The position numbers were made by a program, and so were the translations under genes. Below, in pieces: positions 1-8,008 of a stretch of 64,000 nt of DNA. Below the pieces are notes generated by a model, which was not told the origin of the DNA, did not search any database, and saw only the letters and a program-made list of their open reading frames with translations. The DNA lies in the NCBI GenBank assembly GCA_910583965.1, contig CAJUAE010000001.1:62001-126000 (forward strand), read 5' to 3'. Position 1 is the first letter of the stretch. Each line of letters starts with the position of its first letter. The DNA is from an uncultured Lachnospiraceae bacterium (GTDB lineage Bacteria; Bacillota; Clostridia; Lachnospirales; Lachnospiraceae).

Positions 1-1056
1 AACACCACCTGCCACTGCCATAATCGCAAATACGGAAGAGGAAGCACCGCGAAGTCCTGCCCAAGAAACCAAAAGACATTGTCTTGCAGAGCACTGAAAG
101 GGTTTTAGGAGCAGAAATACAGCAACAGGTCTTGCGATTAATGTAAGGATTACTGTGATGACAATTGCTGTAAATATCACGTTTGACATCTCATGCGGAA
201 TCGTTAGAAGTCCTAATAGGAAAAATATTAAAATCTGTGCCAAAGATGTAACGCCGTCAAAAAATGGTATTAATGTTGCTTTGCTTTTAATTCGGCTGTT
301 TCCAATAATAATCCCCATTATGTATACGCTTAAGTAGGCGTTTCCACCCATAATTTGTGATAAACCATAACAGATTAAAACCATGGCAATCATAAAAATT
401 GTCTCAAGACCATCAGACACCAAAGTTGTCTTAGTCATTAGACGAATGGTGGTTAGTGCAAGTCCCAGACCAACCAAAGCCCCAACTACCAACTGTAAAA
501 AAATACGCATAATAATATGTTCGGATTCTCCAGAATAGATGATTCCTAGGGCAATAAAGGTCAACATATAAGCCATAGGGTCATTGCTTCCGCTTTCCAT
601 TTCCAAAAGAGATGCAGTGCTGTTCTTTAGATTTAGTTTTTTCTGACGGAGTATGGCAAATACACTTGCAGCGTCTGTAGAACCGAGCACTGCGCCGACA
701 AGAAAGCTTTCTGGCCATGTGTAACCCAAGATAAGTTTCACAAACAATGCTGTGGCGGCTGTCGTAATTGCTACGCCAATTGTTGATAAAAGAACCGACT
801 TTACAGCGACGTCTTTTGCAAGATCCCACTTTAGATTAAATCCACCATAGAACATGATAAACAACAATGCAATGGAGCATATATTTTCTGCAAGTTTATA
901 GTCACTGAAAGGAATTTTTAAAATTCCATCACTTCCAAAGAGCATACCAATAAACATAAACAAAATTAACGCTGGCATACCAAACTTTCCAGAAAATTTT
1001 TCGGCTATCACACATAATAATATCACAATTGCTACGAGTAGTAGGATAAAAGTCAT
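1..1056 (-). CDS. K+/H+ antiporter, CPA1 family (NhaP2/CvrA-like), 3' end outside window
   Basis: An open frame of 352 codons runs off the left edge, so the C-terminus is missing. It starts at an ATG preceded by AAGGA. The protein is a series of hydrophobic helices with the marks of CPA1 cation:proton antiporters: GAVLGSTDAASVF near residue 119, MESGSNDPMAY near 153 with the paired Asn-Asp used for cation/proton exchange in this family, and SWAGLRGA near 330. It should sit in the cytoplasmic membrane and exchange K+ or Na+ for H+. Full-length NhaP2-type proteins go on into a cytoplasmic TrkA-C-like domain, which cannot be checked here. Two tiny membrane-protein genes lie upstream on the same strand, suggesting a shared transcript. 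The family is secure; the ion is an inference. Confidence 0.9.
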   Translation of the reverse strand, partial: MTFILLLVAIVILLCVIAEKFSGKFGMPALILFMFIGMLFGSDGILKIPFSDYKLAENICSIALLFIMFYGGFNLKWDLAKDVAVKSVLLSTIGVAITTAATALFVKLILGYTWPESFLVGAVLGSTDAASVFAILRQKKLNLKNSTASLLEMESGSNDPMAYMLTFIALGIIYSGESEHIIMRIFLQLVVGALVGLGLALTTIRLMTKTTLVSDGLETIFMIAMVLICYGLSQIMGGNAYLSVYIMGIIIGNSRIKSKATLIPFFDGVTSLAQILIFFLLGLLTIPHEMSNVIFTAIVITVILTLIARPVAVFLLLKPFQCSARQCLLVSWAGLRGASSSVFAIMAVAGGV

Positions 1057-1219
1057 AATCCCGTCCTTTCTATCAATCGCCTAAAAGATTACAGTTGAGT
1101 CAAGAACTTTGTAAGAGACTGTAACCGAAAAGACTCTTTAGTCTAATAAAGTGTTCCTATAATAATACTAACTTTTTCTGGTAAAATATGCAAGTAACGT
1201 TATAAAATTTTAATACTTG

Positions 1220-1345
1220 TTTATTTCCATAAGTAATGCGCTAAGTGATTGTGAAGCAGACATTTGACGAATAAAGCCCCTCATAGCTTGCTGCGTTGCA
1301 AGTTTGATGCTTTGTCAGCTTGCTCTGGGGCTGACTTTATTCGAG
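1220..1345. repeat. Extragenic repeat with long imperfect hairpin (copy 1 of 2)
   Basis: This fills most of the roughly 300-base gap between the antiporter and the next gene. The first 58 bases (TTTATTTCC, then AAGTAATGCGCTAAGTGA, then GAAGCAGACATTTG) match a stretch beginning at 49241 at roughly three bases in four. The second part folds on itself: CGAATAAAGCCCC near 1268 can pair with GGGGCTGACTTTATTCG near 1328 with a three-base bulge. No reading frame of note is inside it. Confidence 0.6.
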
Positions 1346-1362
1346 CAATTTGCTTGTCTCTA

Positions 1363-1506
1363 TTAATTGTAAATAGATATATGGTATTTTACTTTGCGAT
1401 AAATCTTATAGAAAATTACTGCAAAGAGTGACACAATAATATAGAGTGTAGAAAGCGCACCAGTTGTACCACCAATAAATACTAAAATCCATAAAAATAT
1501 ATTCAT
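1363..1506 (-). CDS. Small membrane protein, 47 aa
   Basis: A 47-codon frame has a strong ribosome site (CGGAGG) seven bases before its ATG. The product begins MNIFLWILVFIGG and is one or two hydrophobic segments followed by a basic tail (KIYRKVKYH), so it should be a small inner-membrane protein with the tail in the cytoplasm. I do not recognise a family. It lies between another small membrane-protein gene and the antiporter gene, all on one strand, so a role as accessory subunit or regulator of the antiporter is possible. That is inference from position only. Confidence 0.6.
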   Translation of the reverse strand: MNIFLWILVFIGGTTGALSTLYIIVSLFAVIFYKIYRKVKYHISIYN

Positions 1507-1536
1507 AATCAAACCTCCGAATTTATACATTAAATA

Positions 1537-1683
1537 CTATTTGTTCTGTGTGTTGTTTGGTTTTGTCTGAGACGTTTTTTCAACAGAAGAGTGTGACGAT
1601 CCTCCCGTTTCATAAATGCAGGTAAAAATCCCAGCACCAACAGCGATAACAACCATCAATCCAAATATGATACTTTGAAACAT
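1537..1683 (-). CDS. Small single-pass membrane protein, 48 aa
   Basis: A 48-codon frame is preceded by GGAGG at good spacing. The first 22 residues (MFQSIIFGLMVVIAVGAGIF) form one membrane segment. The rest is a short polar tail rich in Ser, Thr, Lys and Asn (GGSSHSSVEKTSQTKPNN). I do not know the family. It is the most upstream gene of the apparent antiporter group, 30 bases before the 47-residue gene. Because of its size it is easily missed in annotation; the ribosome site is the main support. Confidence 0.6.
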   Translation of the reverse strand: MFQSIIFGLMVVIAVGAGIFTCIYETGGSSHSSVEKTSQTKPNNTQNK

Positions 1684-1914
1684 AATAAAAAACCTCCATA
1701 GTTTATTTTGTAAAGTGTCTCTTGTAAAAGAACATTACTGCATATAAAAGGTAGGAAAAATCATTACAAAATAGTTAAAATTGTGTACACAAAAAAGACA
1801 AAACGATAAATTTTGCTTATCAGACAATCTTTAAAATTTTTGCATTGATTTTAGAGTGTTCTTTTTAATGAACAGTGCTTTACAAAAGTGATGAAACAGT
1901 AAAGTGAAAATAAG

Positions 1915-2328
1915 TTAAGAAATATGGGATTTTTTACCATCATTATTGTGAATATAATTCAGAGTCCTGCAATTGTACTGATTTTGATGTGTGTCGGTAC
2001 ACAAGTAGGAGTTTTTGAAAAATAGATATAATAGAAAAACACTAAGTAGAAGCAGGGCATAAATTATACACTGACTAATACGTAGAACTGTAGAAGGGCG
2101 TGCAGACTGACGCATTAGAACAAATTCTTCAATAAAACGTATAGAACCTTTATCGTAGAAGATATGAGTGTCTGCAACATGACTGCTTGCTTGTAATGTT
2201 GAGCCAGATAAGTCAGAAACATGCGAAAAAGAAGAATCCTTGCAAATCTCTTCACAAGAAATTCCCAGTACAAGCAAAGATAGTATTAATATTATACATA
2301 AAAATTTGCTATGTACAACCTTTCTCAT
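1915..2328 (-). CDS. Uncharacterised membrane protein with signal peptide, 137 aa
   Basis: The frame could begin as far upstream as 2454, but the ATG at 2328 is preferred. It has a GAGG about ten bases upstream and begins a normal signal sequence (MRKVVHSKFLCIILILSLLV). The mature part is polar for about 60 residues (rich in Ser, with a VLMRQSARPSTVLR stretch), then has one membrane helix (IIYALLLLSVFLLYLFF) and a short Cys/His/Asn-rich tail ending YIHNNDGKKSHIS. The topology suggests a small extracytoplasmic loop tethered at both ends, or one segment if the signal peptide is cleaved. I do not recognise it. It appears to be a single-gene unit. Confidence 0.6.
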   Translation of the reverse strand: MRKVVHSKFLCIILILSLLVLGISCEEICKDSSFSHVSDLSGSTLQASSHVADTHIFYDKGSIRFIEEFVLMRQSARPSTVLRISQCIIYALLLLSVFLLYLFFKNSYLCTDTHQNQYNCRTLNYIHNNDGKKSHIS

Positions 2329-2494
2329 ACCAGTTGTTGCCTCGATTCTGACAGTTTTAATATACCCGATTACAACAAAATTTGTTGTATTTAAAGTATT
2401 TTGTTGCAAAATAGGGGTGTCTGTAACTATACCACAAATAAAAATGTTATTCAAGTAAAATATTGAAAAAGAATTTAGGATAAGAAGCCAAACT

Positions 2495-2637
2495 GTTACT
2501 TTTCACACCCGCGCCAAAGTAGTGGGAATCATGCGCCAAAATGCTTGCCTTTTAGCATTTTGTGTGCAAAATCTGTTATAATTCACACCTCAATAACTTA
2601 TAACATGATAAAAACTGGCGTGGGTGTGAATTGTAAC
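2495..2637. repeat. Long imperfect inverted repeat with inner hairpin
   Basis: Within the roughly 420-base gap between 2328 and 2752, arms of about 22 bases face each other: GTTAC..TTCACACCCGCGCCA on the left and TGGCGTGGGTGTGAA..GTAAC on the right, one wobble in the 15-base core. Between them lies a smaller hairpin (AAAATGC / GCATTTT). The TGTGAA ends and the ATGATTCCCA read on the minus strand echo pieces of the repeat family at 19975, 32444 and 42046. No coding capacity is seen. Confidence 0.55.
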
Positions 2638-2751
2638 GCCAAACTTGAAAATGAACTGTAACCTTGAGATACATAGTATAATGTGATATGCTATTGATAT
2701 CGTTGATGTTAAACAATTTTTACCAAAAAGATAGAAAGGAGCTGCTTAAAA

Positions 2752-3321
2752 ATGGAAAACCAAAAGGAGCAGACTTTAGTAGAGGCGTTAAAGGAAGCGA
2801 CAAAGAAAGCTTTTGTAAATTTGTTTGCCCAAAATCCAAAAGAACATTTTTATTATTGCACGCTTGTGTTGATAGAGGCACAGGGATGTCCTGTGGTATC
2901 TGCAATGTCTGAAGAAGCATTGGATAGAGTCATAAAAAAATATATAGAAGAGTATAAAGTTGAAGATTCGCCAGAAAATTTAAGACAGGACCTTAAATGG
3001 TCATATGCAGATTCTCCGTATAATTTATATGGAGAGCAGTATTTTACAAAGGTTCAATAAATCGTTGAGGAAAGAGATGCAAAGTTACAGTCGGATGAAG
3101 ATTTTGAGCAGGAATATGAAATACGAATGAATATTATGGAAAAAGTTATGGCGGATTTGGACCAGGAGGGAATCTTTGGGAGTGGGGAACAAAGAAATCG
3201 TATTGTCGTTGCGGCGGAAGTAATGCCGCCTGACGATACAAACACATCAAGGGTACTTCGACTAAACGCAAAAGAAAATTTAAAAGAATGGCTTGAGGAA
3301 GCAGCGGAGGAATTAGAATGA
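2752..3321 (+). pseudogene. DUF4303-type protein gene interrupted by an in-frame TAA
   Basis: The frame starts after AAAGGAG and reads 102 codons to a TAA at 3058-3060. The same frame then stays open for another 86 codons to 3321 with sensible protein sequence (IVEERDAKLQ..., then AKENLKEWLEEAAEELE). Joined, the two halves give about 189 residues and look like a DUF4303 protein: an FVNLFAQNPKEHFYY start, an Ala/Gly turn and a SEEALDRV helix. DUF4303 members occur in contact-dependent toxin/immunity neighbourhoods. Only one base change is needed to restore it, so this is a recent nonsense mutation, a sequencing error or a readthrough site. The 3' end overlaps the next gene by ATGA, so the reading frame once ran into an operon. 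Confidence 0.7.
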
Positions 3322-5330
3322 GATTTGAATTTGACAAAAAGAATTGGACATCAATACAAGAGGGAGAAAAGGACTGTTATTTGCTCACAAATGGATTGGG
3401 CGGATACAGTAGTTTATCTATAATAGGTGCAGCAGCAAGAGGCGACCATGCATTGCTGATGTCCGCTAAAAGAGCGCCAAATGTTAGAATGCATTTGGTT
3501 TCCAATATTTTTGAAAAGCTAGTCATTGATGGACAGGCGTATATTTTGACTTCGCAGCGCATGAAATCAGGAGTGGATTATGAGGGATTTCATTATCTGG
3601 AAAAGTTTGTGTATGATGATTTTGATGAAAATGCACCTATGTGGACATTTCAGATTGCGGATGTAACTGTCACAAAACATTTACAGATGGCGCATGGCGA
3701 AAATAAGGTGGCATTGTGGTATCAAATTGATAATCCTTTAGGGAAAGATGTGACATTAGAACTTTTGCCGTTGTTACGGTTTACATCAAAAAAAGAGGAT
3801 TTTGATGTAACACAGGATTTGGACACATATAAGATAACATCTTATGATGCAGGTGCAAAAGCAGAAGTACAAGACGGACAACATTATATTACGGATGGGG
3901 ATATGAAACTATTTCTTATTACAAATGCAGATTTTGCTTTGCAGCAAGCACATTTATTTGGAGAATTATATTTTTCACAGGATGAGCGTGATGGGCGTAT
4001 GGCGTATGGTAATGCCTTCGTGAATTGTATTTTGAAAAAACAGACAGGAAGAAAAAGTGACATCTATGTCATTTTTAGCACAGAGGCGAATGCCAATTCC
4101 AGTGCGAAACAATGTTATGAAGATTGCGTACAGAAAAACAGTGCACACAAAAAGCAGTTGCTTACGCAGGCCACACTATCCTCTGACCTTGGAAAGCAGC
4201 TTGTGTTAAGTGCAGATGCGTATATTGTGCGACGAGATTCTACCAATGGTAAGAGCATTATAGCGGGCTACCCATTTTTTGAAGACTGGGGACGTGATAC
4301 AATGATATCACTTGCAGGCGCGACCATAGTAACAAAACGTTTTGCAGAGTGCAAGAGCATTCTCCAGACTTTTGCAAAATATGTGAAAAATGGATTATTG
4401 CCAAATCTGTTTCCAGAGGGTGGAGAAAATCCTATGTATAACTCTGCTGACGCGCCATTGTTGTTTGTGAATGCAGTGTATGAGTATATGAAATATTCTG
4501 GTGATAAGGCATTTGAGAGTGAGATATTGCCTGTGTTAGAACAGATTATTGACCAATATCAAAATGGAACGGATTTTCATATTGGCATGGATAGCGATGG
4601 TTTAATTATGGCGGGCGCTGAGTTGGAACAGCTTACATGGATGGATGTGCGTGTGGGTGATTTTCTACCGACGCCAAGACATGGAAAGCCTGTGGAAATT
4701 AATGCATATTGGTATAGTGCATTGATGGTGATGTATGAGCTGACACAGGAGGCAAAATATCAGGAACTTGCTGCAAAGGCAAAAGCTTCTTTTATAGAGA
4801 AATTTTGGAATGAAAGCGAACAATGCTTAAAAGATGTGTTGTCTGGTGGAAAGGATGAGAATCAGATTCGGTGTAATCAGATTTGGGCACTGACAATGCC
4901 ATTTACAATGCTTTCTGCCGAAAAAGAAGCATTGGTTCTTAAGAAAATAAAAGATGAACTGTACACAACAGTTGGTCTGCGTACATTGGCAAAGAATGAT
5001 TGTGATTTTCATCCTGTCTATATTGGACCGATGGAGGAGCGCGACAGAGCATATCATCAAGGAACTGTATGGGCATTTCCGTTAGGAGCGTATTATAGAG
5101 CATGTGTTCGATATGCGGAGAAATGTGAGGACATAGCAGAAAAGGAGCGCATTAAAACAGAACTGAAAGAAGGTTTTGTGGTGCTTAAAACATGGTTGCG
5201 AGAAGGTTGTGTTTCGCAGATTGCTGAGATTTATGATGGCGATACGCCAACTGTGTCAAGAGGGTGTTTTGCACAGGCATGGAGCGTAACAGAACTATTG
5301 CGGGCTGTCTATGATTTTGAAAAGATGTAA
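3318..5330 (+). CDS. Glycogen debranching enzyme (amylo-alpha-1,6-glucosidase, GH133 type)
   Basis: This 670-residue cytoplasmic enzyme should hydrolyse alpha-1,6 branch points of glycogen or limit dextrins. The N-terminal half (NGLGGYSSLSIIGAAARGDH, residues about 25-45) is the GDE N-terminal domain. The C-terminal half is the (alpha/alpha)6 catalytic domain, with FFEDWGRDTMISLAG near 320, NLFPEGGENPMYNSADAPL near 370, LTWMDVRVGDFLPTPRHGKP near 440 and YHQGTVWAFPLGAYYRA near 580. The Asp and Glu rich loops typical of the family are present and the length is normal. Its start overlaps the stop of the broken DUF4303 gene by ATGA. A second debranching-like protein at 13521 lacks catalytic residues, so this is probably the working enzyme in the window. 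Confidence 0.93.
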   Translation: MRFEFDKKNWTSIQEGEKDCYLLTNGLGGYSSLSIIGAAARGDHALLMSAKRAPNVRMHLVSNIFEKLVIDGQAYILTSQRMKSGVDYEGFHYLEKFVYDDFDENAPMWTFQIADVTVTKHLQMAHGENKVALWYQIDNPLGKDVTLELLPLLRFTSKKEDFDVTQDLDTYKITSYDAGAKAEVQDGQHYITDGDMKLFLITNADFALQQAHLFGELYFSQDERDGRMAYGNAFVNCILKKQTGRKSDIYVIFSTEANANSSAKQCYEDCVQKNSAHKKQLLTQATLSSDLGKQLVLSADAYIVRRDSTNGKSIIAGYPFFEDWGRDTMISLAGATIVTKRFAECKSILQTFAKYVKNGLLPNLFPEGGENPMYNSADAPLLFVNAVYEYMKYSGDKAFESEILPVLEQIIDQYQNGTDFHIGMDSDGLIMAGAELEQLTWMDVRVGDFLPTPRHGKPVEINAYWYSALMVMYELTQEAKYQELAAKAKASFIEKFWNESEQCLKDVLSGGKDENQIRCNQIWALTMPFTMLSAEKEALVLKKIKDELYTTVGLRTLAKNDCDFHPVYIGPMEERDRAYHQGTVWAFPLGAYYRACVRYAEKCEDIAEKERIKTELKEGFVVLKTWLREGCVSQIAEIYDGDTPTVSRGCFAQAWSVTELLRAVYDFEKM

Positions 5331-5381
5331 GAAACAGGAATATGGAATTATATATTATGTGTTCACAGGAGGTTTCTATAG

Positions 5382-6116
5382 ATGCAAAAGATATATGAGA
5401 TTGATTTTGCAGCGTTAAGTGGAAAAGAAAAGTCAAAGTTTATTTTATATTTGAGGGACCTTGCGGAGGAATGTTTTGCAGAGTATCCATTTGAGGTTGC
5501 AATTAAGGCGCAACTTTTGATTTTTACGAGATGGTGGAATTCTTATCGCCTAATGGTTCCTGAAAATCCAACACCAAAGATTCTGGAGATTATTATAGAA
5601 AAGTTGTGGGATTTTCAGGAAGGAAAGTTAGCGCAGTCAAAATTTGAGGAGTTTGCAAAATGTCTGGAAGCAGTTGTACTTGAGATTGCGACAGGCGATA
5701 CTGAAAAAATGGATGAGGACGAAAAATATTATGATTTTGAGGCAGAGTATTTTGGAGATTGGGATGATTGCTATACTTCATTCCTTATCGATGTTTCTTA
5801 TATCTGTTATGAGATTTGCGAACGTGAGATAGCTTGGACTGGTGTTGAGGATATACTAGATGGTGATATTGCAGATCTTAAAATTCCTTTGCTGGAAGAA
5901 ATGGAAGAAGAATCAAATTGTACAGCAATTGCCTTAGAAAAACGTGCTCAGCAAATTTATAGTACCCCTACATTTTGCAAAGTAATTGCCTTGTTACAGG
6001 AAGATATCCGAACTGCATTAGAGGGAGAATCAATAACAGAGCTTAGGAAACGATATCAAAAGGAATATTTGTTTCCACCAGAAGATTGCGCCAAAGTAAC
6101 TGCTGAATGGTGTTAG
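5382..6116 (+). CDS. Uncharacterised acidic protein, 244 aa
   Basis: An ATG follows AGGAGG at good distance. The product is soluble, acidic and mostly helical, without signal peptide or membrane segment. Visible blocks are IKAQLLIFTRWWNSYRLMVPENP near residue 45, an acidic run EKMDEDEKYYDFEAEYFGDWDDC near 110-130, and a C-terminal LRKRYQKEYLFPPEDC. I do not recognise a family and assign no function. It follows the debranching gene by 50 bases and may be co-transcribed with it; the structured element starting at 6128 follows directly after its stop codon. Confidence 0.75.
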   Translation: MQKIYEIDFAALSGKEKSKFILYLRDLAEECFAEYPFEVAIKAQLLIFTRWWNSYRLMVPENPTPKILEIIIEKLWDFQEGKLAQSKFEEFAKCLEAVVLEIATGDTEKMDEDEKYYDFEAEYFGDWDDCYTSFLIDVSYICYEICEREIAWTGVEDILDGDIADLKIPLLEEMEEESNCTAIALEKRAQQIYSTPTFCKVIALLQEDIRTALEGESITELRKRYQKEYLFPPEDCAKVTAEWC

Positions 6117-6127
6117 TAGGAAAAGGT

Positions 6128-6248
6128 AACAGCTCAGCCTGAATACGTAGTGGTTGAGATGCATCAAGCCACAGTACGTGGCTTTGACACCACGAAGTGG
6201 TTTTGCATGGCTTGATGCCCGTAACAGGAAGCCGAAGGCTGAACTGTT
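6128..6248. repeat. Branched hairpin element (possible cruciform or structured RNA)
   Basis: This occupies the first half of the roughly 315-base gap before the hydrogenase gene. Three nested stems are visible: outer AACAGCTCAGCCT with AGGCTGAACTGTT (12 of 13 paired plus one wobble), middle GCATCAAGCCA with TGGCTTGATGC (11 of 11), and an inner tight hairpin ACCAC-GAA-GTGGT. No oligo-T follows, so it is not a standard terminator. The rest of the gap is AT-rich and holds the hydrogenase promoter candidate. Confidence 0.6.
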
Positions 6249-6279
6249 GCAGAAAAAGTTGTGTAATCGTATTGAATTA

Positions 6280-6308
6280 TTGTTAAAAATATGTCAAAAT
6301 AATACTGT
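6280..6308 (+). promoter_or_regulatory. Candidate hydrogenase promoter with partial Rex-like site
   Basis: TTGTTA, 17 bases, TACTGT gives a weak sigma-A promoter. The -35 hexamer is also the left half of TTGTTAAAAATATGTCAA (6280-6297), which matches the Rex consensus TTGTTAANNNNTTAACAA fully in the left half and partly in the right. Rex senses NADH/NAD+ and controls fermentation genes in Clostridia, so a site before a hydrogenase gene would make sense. The right half is poor. Confidence 0.3.
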
Positions 6309-6432
6309 TTAGGTTCATGGGAAATGATAAGCAATCAGATTCAAAGCTATCTTTGCAACAATAGCGTTCTGGGAATATCCGTGGACTGTATGATAAGCAA
6401 GAACAGATTGATACACAGGAGGCAAAGAAATT

Positions 6433-7929
6433 ATGAGAGGGATAGATACACAAGTTCGTAAAACACGGCGTGCAATTTTTAGGGAAGTAGCAAACATGGC
6501 ATATCATTCTACAAATCTTGTGGATGATATGGAAGCGCTTCCTTATAAGTTGGTGGATGCAGAGAACTCACCTTATTGGGATAATATTTATCGGGAACGC
6601 GAGATTATTCGTGAGCGTACAAGGCTTGCTATGGGAATGTCGTTGCGTCCAGAAGATGAGCCAGTGCAAGTTAGTCAAGGTGTAGAAGAAAGCAATATTG
6701 ATGAGAAATATTATGAGCCGCCTTTGATGCAAGTGATTGCATCTGCTTGCAACGCTTGTCCAGAGAATCGATATGAGGTCACAGATAAATGTATGGGCTG
6801 TCTTGCGCACCCCTGCAATGAAGTTTGTCCAAGAGGAGCCATTACTATGAAAAATGGGCGCTCGATTATTGATCAGGAAAAATGCATTAAATGTGGTAAA
6901 TGTAAGACAGTCTGTCCATATGATGCAATCTCTCATCAACAGCGTCCTTGTCTTGCGCATTGCGGTGTAAATGCAATTCATTCTGACAGTCATGGCAGAG
7001 CAGTGATTGATGATGAGAAATGTGTTTCTTGCGGACAATGTATGGTGAGCTGTCCTTTTGGTGCGATTGCAGATAAATCGCAGATTTTTCAGTTGATTCG
7101 TGCTATGCAGTCCGGCAGAAAAATTATTGCGCAGGTGGCACCTGCATTTGTGGGACAGTTTGGACCAAAAGTGACACCAGATATGCTCAAGACAGCACTT
7201 AAAGAACTAGGATTCTTTGATGTATATGAGACTGCAATCGGCGCTGATATGGGGGCAATGACAGAGGCAGAGCACTATGTCAAAGAAGTTGCAACTGGAG
7301 AAGTTCCATTTTTGCTTACGTCGTGTTGTCCATCTTGGTCAATGCTAGCAAAGAAATTTTTCCCAGAAACGATTGATAAAATTAGCAATGCATTGACACC
7401 GATGGTAGCGACTGCCAGAGTAATTAAGGAGAAACACCCAGATGCCAGTGTTGTGTTTATTGGACCATGTGCCAGCAAGAAGCTCGAGGCGAGCCGCAGG
7501 ACAATTCGGTCTGATGTGGATTTTGTTATTACGTTTGAAGAACTTGTGGGCATGTTTGAGGCGAAAGGAATTTTGTTGGAAGAAATCAAAGCGATGGATT
7601 CAATGAATGATGCGACTGCTGCTGGGCGCGGATATGGTGTAGCTGGAGGAGTTGCCAGTGCCATTGAAAGTTGTATTAAAGAGTATTATCCTGACACGGA
7701 GATTCATATTGAACATGCGGAGAGTCTCTCTGAGTGCAAGAAAATCTTGATGCTTGCAAAAGCTGGCAAGAAAAATGGATGTTTAATTGAGGGTATGGCA
7801 TGTCCGGGTGGTTGTGTTGCTGGCGCGGGCACCAATATTGCAATTCCAACAGCGACAAAAGATTTAATTGGCTTTAAGAATTCCTCTGCACAGAAACTAC
7901 CAGAGCAAAATGTACGCCAACCAGAGTGA
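6433..7929 (+). CDS. [FeFe]-hydrogenase, monomeric group B type
   Basis: The 498-residue protein should reversibly reduce protons to H2 with ferredoxin-like electrons, in the cytoplasm. It begins with a segment unlike the well-known group A enzymes, then a cysteine cluster CNACP...CMGCLAHPCNEVCP (about 106-135), two ferredoxin motifs CIKCGKCKTVCP (about 151) and CVSCGQCMVSCP (about 197), and the H-cluster domain. The three H-cluster signatures are TSCCPSW (about 296), GPCASKKLE (about 344) and EGMACPGGC (about 453). TSCCP in place of TSCCPGW and PCASK in place of MPCTAK are typical of group B. An AGGAGG lies before the ATG. Maturation genes hydEFG are not in the window. Whether group B members mainly evolve or sense H2 is not settled. 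Confidence 0.9.
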   Translation: MRGIDTQVRKTRRAIFREVANMAYHSTNLVDDMEALPYKLVDAENSPYWDNIYREREIIRERTRLAMGMSLRPEDEPVQVSQGVEESNIDEKYYEPPLMQVIASACNACPENRYEVTDKCMGCLAHPCNEVCPRGAITMKNGRSIIDQEKCIKCGKCKTVCPYDAISHQQRPCLAHCGVNAIHSDSHGRAVIDDEKCVSCGQCMVSCPFGAIADKSQIFQLIRAMQSGRKIIAQVAPAFVGQFGPKVTPDMLKTALKELGFFDVYETAIGADMGAMTEAEHYVKEVATGEVPFLLTSCCPSWSMLAKKFFPETIDKISNALTPMVATARVIKEKHPDASVVFIGPCASKKLEASRRTIRSDVDFVITFEELVGMFEAKGILLEEIKAMDSMNDATAAGRGYGVAGGVASAIESCIKEYYPDTEIHIEHAESLSECKKILMLAKAGKKNGCLIEGMACPGGCVAGAGTNIAIPTATKDLIGFKNSSAQKLPEQNVRQPE

Positions 7930-8008
7930 TGAAATTATAAGTAAGTGTGTAAATTGGAATTTGAAAAAAATAAATTAATCAATGATAAATGAGATGGAGG
8001 AATACAAA

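Noticed and set aside
1915..2454. Longer 179-residue version of the minus-strand gene ending at 1915
   Set aside because: The upstream start has no ribosome site, while the ATG at 2328 has GAGG and begins a signal peptide.
6568..7038. 156-residue minus-strand frame inside the hydrogenase gene
   Set aside because: It is a shadow of Cys-rich codons on the coding strand, with no ribosome site and no plausible domain.
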